From Lachnospiraceae bacterium C1.1 (GTDB lineage: Bacteria > Bacillota > Clostridia > Lachnospirales > Lachnospiraceae): a stretch of DNA of 64,000 nucleotides. The position numbers and the translations under genes are program-made. Shown one piece after another: positions 26,824 through 33,925 of this stretch. The notes below the pieces were generated by a model. The model did no database searches and was not told where the DNA came from. It worked only from the letters and a program-made list of their open reading frames with translations. Numbering within the stretch: position 1 is the stretch's first letter; each line of letters begins with the position of its first letter. The stretch covers positions 2,367,501 to 2,431,500 of the forward strand of contig JAUISW010000001.1 of assembly GCA_030434875.1 (NCBI GenBank). Reading direction: 5' to 3'.

Positions 26824-27879
26824 TTATAAAGAAGTCTCATGCTTCTTGGTTGCAGCTTTTGTTGCTGCATCCTTAGCCGGATCTTTCTTTGCAATCTCCT
26901 GTTTCTTTTCTTTTAGATCTCCAAGGACGGAATCTTTATCAACAGCCTCGTGTTCAGCCTCACGCTGACGTTCCTCATACTTATCAGCCAGCTCAAAAAT
27001 ATGATTCTGACTGTCGTAATGATAAACGTGATCTGTAAGCTGATCTGCAGGTTCAACCTGAGTAGCATTGACCTCTTTGACCATGTTTTCCAGCTCTTTG
27101 GCTGTCATCTGGCCATTGTCCTTTACAAGCAACACCTCATGGATACTGCTTGGAAGAACGAAGAAGTCACCGCCCATCTTTTCAGCTGCATCCTCCATGA
27201 AATTCGGATATGCGATAACACCAGCTCCATGGATCTTATCCGGAACTGTAGCAACAAACATTTGCTCATCTTCCGGTGCAACCTCAGGAATCATGCCAGG
27301 TGCAAGCTCACTCATTACTTCAGACATACCTCTTATCTCAGATGGTCTGATTTCAGGTGCATTCTCCATGGCATCAGCACGAAGCTGCTCTTTGGAAATA
27401 CCATACTGATCAAGCAACTGATTAGTAACAAGGATTGTCCCGTTACCGGAATCTGTCTGATCAAGCACAAAGCGATAAACAACCGCCATATCCTCCATTC
27501 TTTCATGAGGTATGCTCTCAAGTAGTTCCGCATTCTTCTCTGCAGAAACCACTTCCATAGAAAGCTTGTTCTTCATCTGCTCATAATCAGAGAGCGACTC
27601 CAGATCCACCTGAGGTGATTCGCGGAATCCTTTCTCCACTGCATCAGCAAAATGCTCTGCAATCTCAGGGATTGGTGTACCATTCTCATAAGCAGCAAAT
27701 GCTTTCTCAACGCTGATGTTCACTCCAATGGAACTGTCCACAGGTCTTACTGTAATAGCATCATAGCTGTCGTTCATCTTATCTACTCTACGAGCAGTAA
27801 GTTCAACATCAGCTCCTCTAACAGCAAGTTCAGCCTTTAAAGCATCCTGGAAACCTTCTTTGAAACGTTCATAATCCAT
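26824..27879 (-). CDS. DUF5688-family ICE protein
   Basis: About 351 residues from the ATG at 27879, chosen for its AAAGGAG site; the longer frame to 28032 would cross a terminator hairpin. It begins MDYERFKEGFQDALKAELA and has the DUF5688 pattern (AVVYRFVLD, NGTILVTNQLLDQYGIS, FFVLPSSIHEVLLV). The C-terminus is a lysine-rich tail. These proteins are frequent passengers of Lachnospiraceae conjugative elements and have no known activity. It has its own terminator and so is probably transcribed alone. Confidence 0.8.
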   Translation of the reverse strand: MDYERFKEGFQDALKAELAVRGADVELTARRVDKMNDSYDAITVRPVDSSIGVNISVEKAFAAYENGTPIPEIAEHFADAVEKGFRESPQVDLESLSDYEQMKNKLSMEVVSAEKNAELLESIPHERMEDMAVVYRFVLDQTDSGNGTILVTNQLLDQYGISKEQLRADAMENAPEIRPSEIRGMSEVMSELAPGMIPEVAPEDEQMFVATVPDKIHGAGVIAYPNFMEDAAEKMGGDFFVLPSSIHEVLLVKDNGQMTAKELENMVKEVNATQVEPADQLTDHVYHYDSQNHIFELADKYEERQREAEHEAVDKDSVLGDLKEKKQEIAKKDPAKDAATKAATKKHETSL

Positions 27880-27951
27880 ATTCAATTTTCTCCTTTTCTT
27901 TGACAGTTTTAATAGAAACACCGACGCGCGCTTTCCGGTTTCGGACAACAA

Positions 27952-27990
27952 AAAAACGCCACACACGACCTTGAGGGTTTGGTCATGTGG
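27952..27990 (-). terminator. Terminator-like hairpin upstream of the DUF5688 gene
   Basis: On the minus strand an imperfect stem CCACATGACC with GGTCGTGTGTGG, then GCG and seven T residues (27957-27951). It lies in the leader of the DUF5688 gene, downstream of the hairpin at 28022-28062, so it could act as an attenuator. Confidence 0.6.
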
Positions 27991-28021
27991 ACGCTTAAAT
28001 CTGCTTCCTATTCTTCTGCAA

Positions 28022-28062
28022 AAGAAAAACAAGTGGGAGGCTTTTGTTTACCTCTCACTTGT
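28022..28062 (-). terminator. Rho-independent terminator after the CD1845-like gene
   Basis: On the minus strand twelve-base arms ACAAGTGAGAGG (28062-28051) and CCTCCCACTTGT (28040-28029), with one G-U pair, are followed by TTTTCTTTT. It ends the short XRE/membrane-protein transcript. Confidence 0.8.
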
Positions 28063-28104
28063 CTATGATAATAATAGCACCGTTAAATCTATAAGAAAAG
28101 TGCT

Positions 28105-28154
28105 AATGTCGGTCGAGACGAGACATAACGAGTCAAAACGAGACAATGTCGGTC
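28105..28154. repeat. Cluster of short direct repeats (GTCTCG/CGAGAC iterons)
   Basis: A 10-base direct repeat AATGTCGGTC occurs at 28105-28114 and 28145-28154. Between them the hexamer CGAGAC or CGAGTC occurs at 28114, 28119, 28129 and 28139, the last three spaced by 10 bases, one helical turn. This pattern is typical of a protein-binding array. It lies just after the 3' end of the CD1845-like gene and before a terminator. Binding partner unknown. Confidence 0.6.
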
Positions 28155-28160
28155 ATACCA

Positions 28161-28472
28161 TTAAATTCTTCCTAAAAGTTCCTTTAATCCAAGTAATCCT
28201 TCCTCTCCCCAAAGAGTTAATGCCTGAGGAATCACTGCAACAACAATACCCACAAGAAGCCCCTGCCATCCAAGAGATATATCTCCATTAATAAATGAGC
28301 AAATGCCCCCAATTACAAAGAACGACCCTATTAATCCACATGCAATATTTGCAAAACCACCAATAAATCCAATAGCAAGCATAATCAAGGTAAGTACCGC
28401 CTGAACTGGCAATAAAGCAATTTTAAGGATAAATCTTAATATCATTCCAATACCATATAATACTGTCATCAT
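28161..28472 (-). CDS. CD1845-like small membrane protein
   Basis: A 103-residue hydrophobic protein with three or more membrane segments (IALLPVQAVLTLIMLAIGFIG, ACGLIGSFFVIGGICSFI, GLLVGIVVAVIPQALTLW). It resembles the CD1845 family of small membrane proteins in C. difficile-type conjugative transposons. The ATG at 28472 overlaps the stop of the XRE gene by four bases, so both are one transcript. The function is unknown. Confidence 0.7.
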   Translation of the reverse strand: MMTVLYGIGMILRFILKIALLPVQAVLTLIMLAIGFIGGFANIACGLIGSFFVIGGICSFINGDISLGWQGLLVGIVVAVIPQALTLWGEEGLLGLKELLGRI

Positions 28473-28753
28473 AGGTTCCCCCTTTCCTTCTCCATCTGTA
28501 CCTTATAAGCAATTAACCGGAGCACATATTCTGGAGCCTGGGTGTTTCCCAGTTCCCAATCCTGTAAAGTTCTATAAGGAATTCCAAGGTATTCTGCAAA
28601 CTCCTTCTTATTCATTCCAGTCTGGTTTCTAATATAAGCAAAGGCGCTTGCATACATTCTTTTCTTCTTGTCCGCATCGGCTTTTTTCTTATCAGTTTGT
28701 TCAACTAATAATCCATTGGCGATACCATCAAGTTTCAAATCTAAATCTGCCAT
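28469..28753 (-). CDS. XRE-family HTH regulator (autoregulated)
   Basis: A 94-residue protein. The helix-turn-helix FAEYLGIPYRTLQDWELGNTQAP lies at about 55-77; the N-terminal 40 residues are charged. The ATG at 28753 has AGGAGGTG upstream, whereas the longer frame would run through the promoter. Two identical palindromes overlap its promoter (see 28769-28825), which points to autoregulation. Co-transcribed with the CD1845-like membrane protein. Confidence 0.82.
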   Translation of the reverse strand: MADLDLKLDGIANGLLVEQTDKKKADADKKKRMYASAFAYIRNQTGMNKKEFAEYLGIPYRTLQDWELGNTQAPEYVLRLIAYKVQMEKERGNL

Positions 28754-28768
28754 AATGCACCTCCTATG

Positions 28769-28825
28769 TACGGTCTCCGTATATCTATCTACTCTCATTA
28801 TATATACGGTCTCCGTATATGTCAA
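28769..28825 (-). promoter_or_regulatory. Promoter with two operator palindromes
   Basis: On the minus strand a consensus -35 TTGACA (28825-28820) and -10 TATAAT (28802-28797) are 17 bases apart. The palindrome TACGG-TCT-CCGTA fills the spacer (28805-28817), and an identical copy lies just past the start of transcription (28769-28781), 36 bases away. A regulator bound at both would block RNA polymerase and could form a loop. Confidence 0.85.
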
Positions 28826-28828
28826 TAC

Positions 28829-28868
28829 AAAAAAACACCCGCAAAGTAGGTGTAATCTGCAATGCGGG
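28829..28868 (-). terminator. Terminator of the 33.7-28.9 kb cargo operon
   Basis: On the minus strand CCCGCA (28868-28863) pairs with TGCGGG (28843-28838), with further small stems in the loop, and is followed by seven T residues (28835-28829). It separates the cargo operon from the XRE promoter immediately downstream. Confidence 0.7.
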
Positions 28869-28902
28869 CATTCCATAGGTTAATACACTATAATGCTACT
28901 TC

Positions 28903-29100
28903 TTACTCTTCCCAAATATCGCAGTCCTCGATATCAGCATCGATATAATCTTCACCAGCAAGCATCAGCGTTTCTCTTCCTGCATTCCAATTTTCGAGCC
29001 ATGAATCATACTCATCCTGAGCATCCTGCTCCGTTTCAAAATCTTCATCAACAAGCTCTGATGAACCATCACTAAAATGAATTTCTAATTTCCATGCCAT
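28903..29100 (-). CDS. Small acidic protein, last gene of the cargo operon
   Basis: A 65-residue, very acidic protein that starts MAWKLEIHFSDGSSELVDED and ends EDYIDADIEDCDIWEE. The ATG at 29100 has GGAGGTATT upstream; the longer frame lacks a ribosome site. It follows the phosphoribosyltransferase gene by 35 bases and is the last gene before the terminator. I do not recognise a family. It could be an inhibitor or DNA-mimic-like protein, or less likely a substrate of the radical SAM enzyme; both are guesses. Confidence 0.6.
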   Translation of the reverse strand: MAWKLEIHFSDGSSELVDEDFETEQDAQDEYDSWLENWNAGRETLMLAGEDYIDADIEDCDIWEE

Positions 29101-29135
29101 AATGAATACCTCCTTAAACAATTGAAAACATACAA

Positions 29136-29636
29136 TCAAAGTTGATTAAACAATCGCATTGTCGTATCTGGTCCCTTATTGCCTTTTTGAGTTTTTACTG
29201 CACTTCCAACAAACGAATTAGTCGAAACCCTTACTGTATAAAGCTTATCATCAAAAAGAGGAACCGCCTTATCATTGATTACACAACTTGCAACTTTTAC
29301 GTCATCATCAATAAGATTAACTATCGTCTTTCCTGTATTTATTACGGAATCAACTAGAATAACATTTTTAGTAGTTGGTCGTTTAAACTCCCCCTGCTTT
29401 GGATCATATACTTCAAATTTGCATCCCAGCTTAAAATAAATACCCTGAGCAAAGAATATTCCACCCCTAAGTAATGCAACAACAGTTGTATCTGCTGGTT
29501 CTAAATCGATATTCTCTGCTAATAGCTCTCCAAGTCGAATATGAGCTTTTGCAAGCTCTGGTCCCGAAATTCCTGAATCCGATTTCGTAATTGCAATTAA
29601 TTCTTCCACTTCTTTAGTTTTATTAAGTTCGAACAA
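29136..29636 (-). CDS. UPRT-like phosphoribosyltransferase
   Basis: About 166 residues, type I phosphoribosyltransferase fold. The PRPP-binding loop VILVDSVINTGKT is at about 92-104, the pyrophosphate loop is ALLRGGIFF near 55, and the C-terminal GPDTTMRL resembles the base-binding end of uracil phosphoribosyltransferases. It should join a nucleobase (or a modified base) to PRPP, or run in reverse. The start is judged to be a TTG at 29636, with AGGAGG eight bases upstream; the GTG at 29645 overlaps that site. It overlaps the kinase-HAD gene by 14 bases. Too divergent and too oddly placed to be a housekeeping Upp. Confidence 0.82.
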   Translation of the reverse strand: MFELNKTKEVEELIAITKSDSGISGPELAKAHIRLGELLAENIDLEPADTTVVALLRGGIFFAQGIYFKLGCKFEVYDPKQGEFKRPTTKNVILVDSVINTGKTIVNLIDDDVKVASCVINDKAVPLFDDKLYTVRVSTNSFVGSAVKTQKGNKGPDTTMRLFNQL

Positions 29637-30681
29637 TTTCAACACCTCCTAAATCCTTTCCCTTTAAGGATCTACTAATTGTTCCGTCTTCTTTAGGGAT
29701 AAGATAACCAACATCCGCTTTTTTTAGCATATAATAATCGTTCATTCCATCCCCGTAGGCTATCACAGTCTTTCCGGCTTCTTGGAGCTTCTTTGTAATA
29801 AAGAATTTTGTTTCAGCCGACATTTCTATTCCAGCAAAAAAAGGAACGCCCAAATAGTCCGATATAAATCTCCATACACGCTCATGACCTGAAGTAAGTA
29901 TGAAGGAATTCTTATTCAAGGCTTTACATACTTTTTCGTTTAGACCAACAGGTAATTCTTTCAAATCATCAAAACTATATGTTTTGAATTCTTCAGCCTG
30001 CCTCCAGGATTGAAATCCTGTATAAAAATTACCATCATATATATGCGTAGTATATCCGAATACTGCATGTGAACTGTCTTCTTTTGTAATCGTCTTGTCT
30101 CCGTCCAAAAGAGTTATTACTTCTGAATCTGAGCAATTTAAGATTTTTTCGGCACAATCTGCTGCTAACCGTTTGCAGCTAAAACCATTTGCAATAGCTT
30201 TTATGAATTCAACAACTTCAGTGATGTCAGTAAAATAATTATCCTTCGGATTGTCTATTACATAAAAATCTTTATTATTCTTATGACAGTAATCACGTAA
30301 GCTTTCAATTTCATTAATTTGCCATTTTTCTATATCATAAGATAAGTACTTCTTGTTCTTATCTGATTCTCTCATTCGCTTTATAAGTACATCTGGTGAA
30401 ATATAAAGGTAAAGAATAACATCGTATAGCTGTCCATCCATATCAGTAAAAGCGACTTTATCGCCAAATGCATAGTGACCATCCATAATGAAGGATTCTA
30501 CACGTAATAGTCTTTTAACTAACTCTTCACGAGCCATTTTTTTCCCATGATCGTCTTCTAAATCAAAAGAAGGACATATTTCACGTAAGAGAACACTGCC
30601 CGACATAACTTCTAGAAAATCTACTTTATCCAAAATATAAGTTTTTCCAGCAGTTGGCATACCATATAATCCGATTCTCAT
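29623..30681 (-). CDS. P-loop nucleotide kinase fused to HAD phosphatase
   Basis: A 352-residue two-domain protein. Residues 1-170 form a P-loop kinase of the deoxynucleoside/thymidylate-kinase type, with Walker A GMPTAGKT at 7-14 and FIMDGHY near 64-70. Residues 185-352 are a HAD hydrolase with all four motifs: DGDKT at 193-197, TS at 263-264, K292 and GDGMND at 310-315, as in phosphoserine-phosphatase-like enzymes. Opposing kinase and phosphatase activities in one chain suggest processing of a nucleoside or nucleotide. The ATG at 30681 has AAGGAG upstream and overlaps the radical SAM stop by four bases. Confidence 0.85.
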   Translation of the reverse strand: MRIGLYGMPTAGKTYILDKVDFLEVMSGSVLLREICPSFDLEDDHGKKMAREELVKRLLRVESFIMDGHYAFGDKVAFTDMDGQLYDVILYLYISPDVLIKRMRESDKNKKYLSYDIEKWQINEIESLRDYCHKNNKDFYVIDNPKDNYFTDITEVVEFIKAIANGFSCKRLAADCAEKILNCSDSEVITLLDGDKTITKEDSSHAVFGYTTHIYDGNFYTGFQSWRQAEEFKTYSFDDLKELPVGLNEKVCKALNKNSFILTSGHERVWRFISDYLGVPFFAGIEMSAETKFFITKKLQEAGKTVIAYGDGMNDYYMLKKADVGYLIPKEDGTISRSLKGKDLGGVEIVRT

Positions 30682-31490
30682 AGCGACTCCTTATAACAAT
30701 AATTTCTGTCAAAATCTAACGATATCTTTTCTAATTCTTCAAATGTCATATCGCTTTTTCCAACAGGAGGTAAGTCAATACAATTACCACAGAAATACAC
30801 ATACCCATTAGCAAAAAAATAGTTATTTGTTCCGGCGCCACACTGTCCACCGTACATTGTACAATCAAGCCCGCCTCTTCTTACTTCTAGTGTCTTTTCA
30901 GCACGTTCTAAAAAATCACGGTATTCTTGCAGAGAGATTCCATATCTACCTATCATTCTCGAAAAGGTCACTCGCACTCCAAATGGCTTGAAAAAGTTTA
31001 TAACCTTATCAGCATTTAACAAACTATCCTCTCCCACAGTCGCATTAAATGTAGGATAATGTCCGGTCACACGTTTGTATTCCGCAACATTGTGCATAGC
31101 CTTGTCAAAAGAGTTACCGCGATTCTTGTCATGTAGTTCCTTATAACCATCTATGGAAAAACCAACATTCACATTATGATTCTCAAGGAATCTCCAATCC
31201 TCATCACTCAAAGGCACCGTTCCGTTGGTAATTGTATAAATACTTATATTAGGATAATTCTCTAGATAAGTAATATACGACTTAAGTTTAGGCCAATCTA
31301 ATAATCCTTCGCCATTTCCTACAAAGCCTATCTTAAAGTTTCCCTTGGCGTAGGCTTTAACATTATCCAAGATCTTAAACACATCCATATCCGCATCATC
31401 CAAGATGCCTTTTTCATGAAAGTGGCAATACTTACATCCCAAATTGCAGCGATTATTGATGGATATACAAATCCTATTAATCATTGCCAT
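30678..31490 (-). CDS. Radical SAM protein with SPASM/twitch-like C-terminus
   Basis: About 270 residues. The iron-sulfur motif CNLGCKYC is at residues 15-22, GNGEGLLDW follows as the glycine-rich SAM-binding segment, and a TITNGT strand lies near 90. The C-terminus has CTMYGGQCGAG and YFCGNC, a cysteine arrangement of the SPASM/twitch kind that can hold an extra cluster. It should generate a 5'-deoxyadenosyl radical to modify a peptide or small molecule; the substrate is unknown. The start could be GTG 31493, ATG 31490 or ATG 31484; all overlap the stop of the upstream gene (31477). Confidence 0.85.
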   Translation of the reverse strand: MAMINRICISINNRCNLGCKYCHFHEKGILDDADMDVFKILDNVKAYAKGNFKIGFVGNGEGLLDWPKLKSYITYLENYPNISIYTITNGTVPLSDEDWRFLENHNVNVGFSIDGYKELHDKNRGNSFDKAMHNVAEYKRVTGHYPTFNATVGEDSLLNADKVINFFKPFGVRVTFSRMIGRYGISLQEYRDFLERAEKTLEVRRGGLDCTMYGGQCGAGTNNYFFANGYVYFCGNCIDLPPVGKSDMTFEELEKISLDFDRNYCYKESL

Positions 31491-32754
31491 CACTCTCTTT
31501 CAACATACTAATAAGTTCTTCATTACCCCTATCGTAGGCGTAATCCAAAGCAGTCTTTTTATCCTTGAAAGACATTATATTTTTATCAGCTCCATGTTCC
31601 AAAAGATACTTCAAGATTGAAGCATCCTCCTTGTGAAAAACCGCCTTCATCAGTGCCGTAAAACCATTCTTCATATCCTGCTGGTTAATATAAGCACCAT
31701 TTTCTACAAGCAGCTTCACAAGATTCAAATGCCCATGCCATGTAGCAATCATTAATGGCATATTGAAGGGATTTGTCTCACTCTGAGAAGGCTCATTTAC
31801 ATTAGCTCCATTTTGGATTAATAACTTTGCAAAATTCTCTGCGTCTCTTCCATTTTGCATTTGCATAACATGCGATAATGGTGGCAAATAATGTTTTTTG
31901 TTATCTACCGCATTAACATCTATTCGATCTAGCGAAAGCAGGTACTTTACCATTTCTTCATCCTTATTAACTAATGCCTGTATTAATGGCGTATATCCTG
32001 ATCTAGAATCAATAGCGTTTACATTTATGCTTTTTCCTTTCTTCTCCAAAAGATTTTTTGCAGAATCTAAGTCGCGTTTCAAAACAGCCACAAAAAATCT
32101 TTGCGAAAGTGCATCATTATAACCATCCTTCTCGCTAAAGATCTTACTATATTGATTTGATCCGATTATTCTCAGATTAGTTAATCCTTTCGTATTCTTA
32201 AGAATGAAGTCTTTATCATTAGTCAAAAGATAAACTGAATTTGAAATATCTTTCTCCGCCAGTTTTATCGCTATATCCAAGATTTTATCATCGTTACTTC
32301 CATCAATATCAGAATCTGTGTGAATATCCAACTTTTCAGTCTTTTTCTTTCCGATAATATCTTCACACAAAGAAGCATTTCTGCGTTCCTTTTCTTTTCC
32401 ATGATCCTTTTGATAATTTATCTCTTCAATAACCGGGATTGGAATATACACCTGGTCACAGTCTTTAAGTAGAACTCCTAACATTTCAGGACGATTCAAC
32501 AAAATGTTGGTATCAACAACCACAATATTTTTAGATTTTACATCTATAAGCTCATTAAAATTGATATTTGTAATCTGCGCCAGTTTTACTAACACTTCAA
32601 AACTTGGTGCCTGAGAACCATTTTCAATAAAACTTAATGTTGTTCTGCTGATTCCTAGTTCCTTTGCAAATGCCTCTTGCTTAATATCTGCATTATTACG
32701 GTATTCTATAATTTTTTGTCCTAAATCTATAAGTCTCTGATCCGGTGTACTCAT
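31477..32754 (-). CDS. HTH-PIN ribonuclease-ankyrin repeat fusion protein
   Basis: About 425 residues in three parts. An XRE helix-turn-helix lies at about 10-65 (FAKELGISRTTLSFIENG). A PIN nuclease domain spans about 76-200 with a full acidic set: VVVDTN at about 79, EEIN near 111, the DDK-D region near 157 and TNDKDF at about 178. Then five ankyrin repeats run from 215 to the end (for example GYTPLIQALVNKDEE, LMIATWHGHLNLVKLL, ALMKAVFHKEDASIL). It may sense a ligand or protein through the repeats, bind DNA and cut RNA. The ATG at 32754 has GGAGG seven bases upstream. Confidence 0.88.
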   Translation of the reverse strand: MSTPDQRLIDLGQKIIEYRNNADIKQEAFAKELGISRTTLSFIENGSQAPSFEVLVKLAQITNINFNELIDVKSKNIVVVDTNILLNRPEMLGVLLKDCDQVYIPIPVIEEINYQKDHGKEKERRNASLCEDIIGKKKTEKLDIHTDSDIDGSNDDKILDIAIKLAEKDISNSVYLLTNDKDFILKNTKGLTNLRIIGSNQYSKIFSEKDGYNDALSQRFFVAVLKRDLDSAKNLLEKKGKSINVNAIDSRSGYTPLIQALVNKDEEMVKYLLSLDRIDVNAVDNKKHYLPPLSHVMQMQNGRDAENFAKLLIQNGANVNEPSQSETNPFNMPLMIATWHGHLNLVKLLVENGAYINQQDMKNGFTALMKAVFHKEDASILKYLLEHGADKNIMSFKDKKTALDYAYDRGNEELISMLKESDGND

Positions 32755-32780
32755 ATCCAATCCTCCATACTTTTGACAGA

Positions 32781-33077
32781 TTAAAATTCTGGTGTAACGG
32801 TTACCTCTTCATCAAGTACCTCATTCATCTTTTCAACAAGTACCTGTTCTGCATCCTTAGCCTGTTCAGCTGTTACTTTCTTCTTTTTAAAGTGCTTAAT
32901 TGCCTTGGCGCCCAAGTATAAGCAGCCAGCTCCGACAACAATCACCCCATCAATGATTAACTGCTCTTTTCTGCCTTCCTGAAAAGAATGATCTTTTACA
33001 ATCTGAAGGTACTTTTCTGGTCCTCCAAATTCCTTTGCGGTGTGTGCAAGATTTGCATAATCCCAATCCTTAGCCAT
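32781..33077 (-). CDS. Small single-pass membrane protein of the cargo operon
   Basis: A 98-residue protein with one membrane segment (LIIDGVIVVGAGCLYLGAKA, about 39-58) between a soluble N-terminus (MAKDWDYANLAHTAKEFGG) and a basic then acidic C-tail. The ATG at 33077 has GGAGGAAC upstream, 13 bases after the exonuclease stop. No family is recognised. In a defence setting such proteins can be membrane effectors or anchors, but that is only inference. Confidence 0.65.
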   Translation of the reverse strand: MAKDWDYANLAHTAKEFGGPEKYLQIVKDHSFQEGRKEQLIIDGVIVVGAGCLYLGAKAIKHFKKKKVTAEQAKDAEQVLVEKMNEVLDEEVTVTPEF

Positions 33078-33090
33078 TGTACGTTCCTCC

Positions 33091-33741
33091 TTATGCTAAC
33101 TGTAAGTTTTTAAATAAATCGCCCATTGTAAAGCAAAGTGAATCGCTGCTTTCACTGTGAGCATTTTCAAAGTAACTATTAAGTTTTAATTCTGGCTCCA
33201 ACATCATTTTGGCAAATAGTTTTGCTGTATTTTCTGCATCAACTAATCCATCATGTTCGTGACCCTCCTGGATAATATCTGCAGCAATAAGAGCTTCTGA
33301 TAATCTGAAGATTCTTTCTTCTTCTAATCTTTCTGAAAACATCTTCTGACAATCAATCCAAGTGGCTAATATAGATTCAAGTCTTTCATCTTCAATCAGC
33401 TTTGCCTCAGCCTCTTTCTGAATCTGCTTAAGATCGTTGTCACTCCAGGATACAACAAAAGCATCTTCCGGAATCCAAGCTATAAATGCTTTCATTGCTT
33501 CTCTCATTGTTGGCGCACTTTTCAAATCTTTTGAAGTAATTCCAGTGAGATTAGTAATAAACCAATCCAATGATCCAAACTCTGGTCTTACATATGTATT
33601 GAATTCATCAACCACTTCGTACTTTTCATTTAAAAGCACTGCACCGATTTGGATGGTTTCGTTCGCTCCATGAAATTCCTTTTTTCTGTTTGAATAAGGT
33701 ACTTTACACATTTCAAGATCAACAACTACATATTGGTTCAT
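33091..33741 (-). CDS. DEDDh 3'-5' exonuclease (DnaQ/RNase T family)
   Basis: A 216-residue exonuclease. Exo I is VVDLEM (residues 6-11), Exo II lies around VVSWSDNDLKQIQ (about 95-107) and Exo III is HEHDGLVDAENTAKLF (about 160-175), giving the D-E-D-D-h acidic/histidine set. It should trim DNA or RNA 3' ends. It is the first gene of the cargo operon; the ATG at 33741 has AGAGGAG upstream. It is not fused to a polymerase and is clearly not the replicative PolC proofreading domain. Confidence 0.88.
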   Translation of the reverse strand: MNQYVVVDLEMCKVPYSNRKKEFHGANETIQIGAVLLNEKYEVVDEFNTYVRPEFGSLDWFITNLTGITSKDLKSAPTMREAMKAFIAWIPEDAFVVSWSDNDLKQIQKEAEAKLIEDERLESILATWIDCQKMFSERLEEERIFRLSEALIAADIIQEGHEHDGLVDAENTAKLFAKMMLEPELKLNSYFENAHSESSDSLCFTMGDLFKNLQLA

Positions 33742-33791
33742 ATAATCATCTCCTCTTAATCTGATTTATAAGTGCGCTCCTTATGTTTTAT

Positions 33792-33860
33792 ATTTTAACA
33801 TCACTGTGCTATAAGTAAATAGCTATGTTTAATTTGTTTAACATTCTTTACACTGTTTAA
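33792..33860 (-). promoter_or_regulatory. Promoter of the cargo operon with upstream TGTTTAA repeats
   Basis: On the minus strand -35 TTTACT (33819-33814) and -10 TAAAAT (33797-33792) are 16 bases apart, about 50 bases from the exonuclease start. Directly upstream are three copies of TGTTTAA, read on the plus strand at 33826, 33835 and 33854. The first two are 9 bases apart, which may mark a regulator site. The boxes are moderate matches. Confidence 0.5.
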
Positions 33861-33873
33861 AATCCTAACATAA

Positions 33874-33903
33874 GAAAACCGGTAGGCTTTTACCCCTACC
33901 GGT
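33874..33903 (-). terminator. Rho-independent terminator after the XRE repressor gene
   Basis: On the minus strand perfect nine-base arms ACCGGTAGG (33903-33895) and CCTACCGGT (33886-33878) are followed by TTTTC. It isolates the XRE gene from the cargo operon. Confidence 0.85.
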
Positions 33904-33925
33904 CCATAAAGCTAATTATTTAGTT

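Noticed and set aside
27880..28032. N-terminal extension of the DUF5688 protein to 28032
   Set aside because: It would translate through a terminator hairpin and T-run, and the ATG at 27879 has a clear AAAGGAG site.
28105..28154. Repeat cluster as a CRISPR array
   Set aside because: Units are only 6-10 bases with 5-10 base spacing and there are no cas genes; no CRISPR array is visible in the window.
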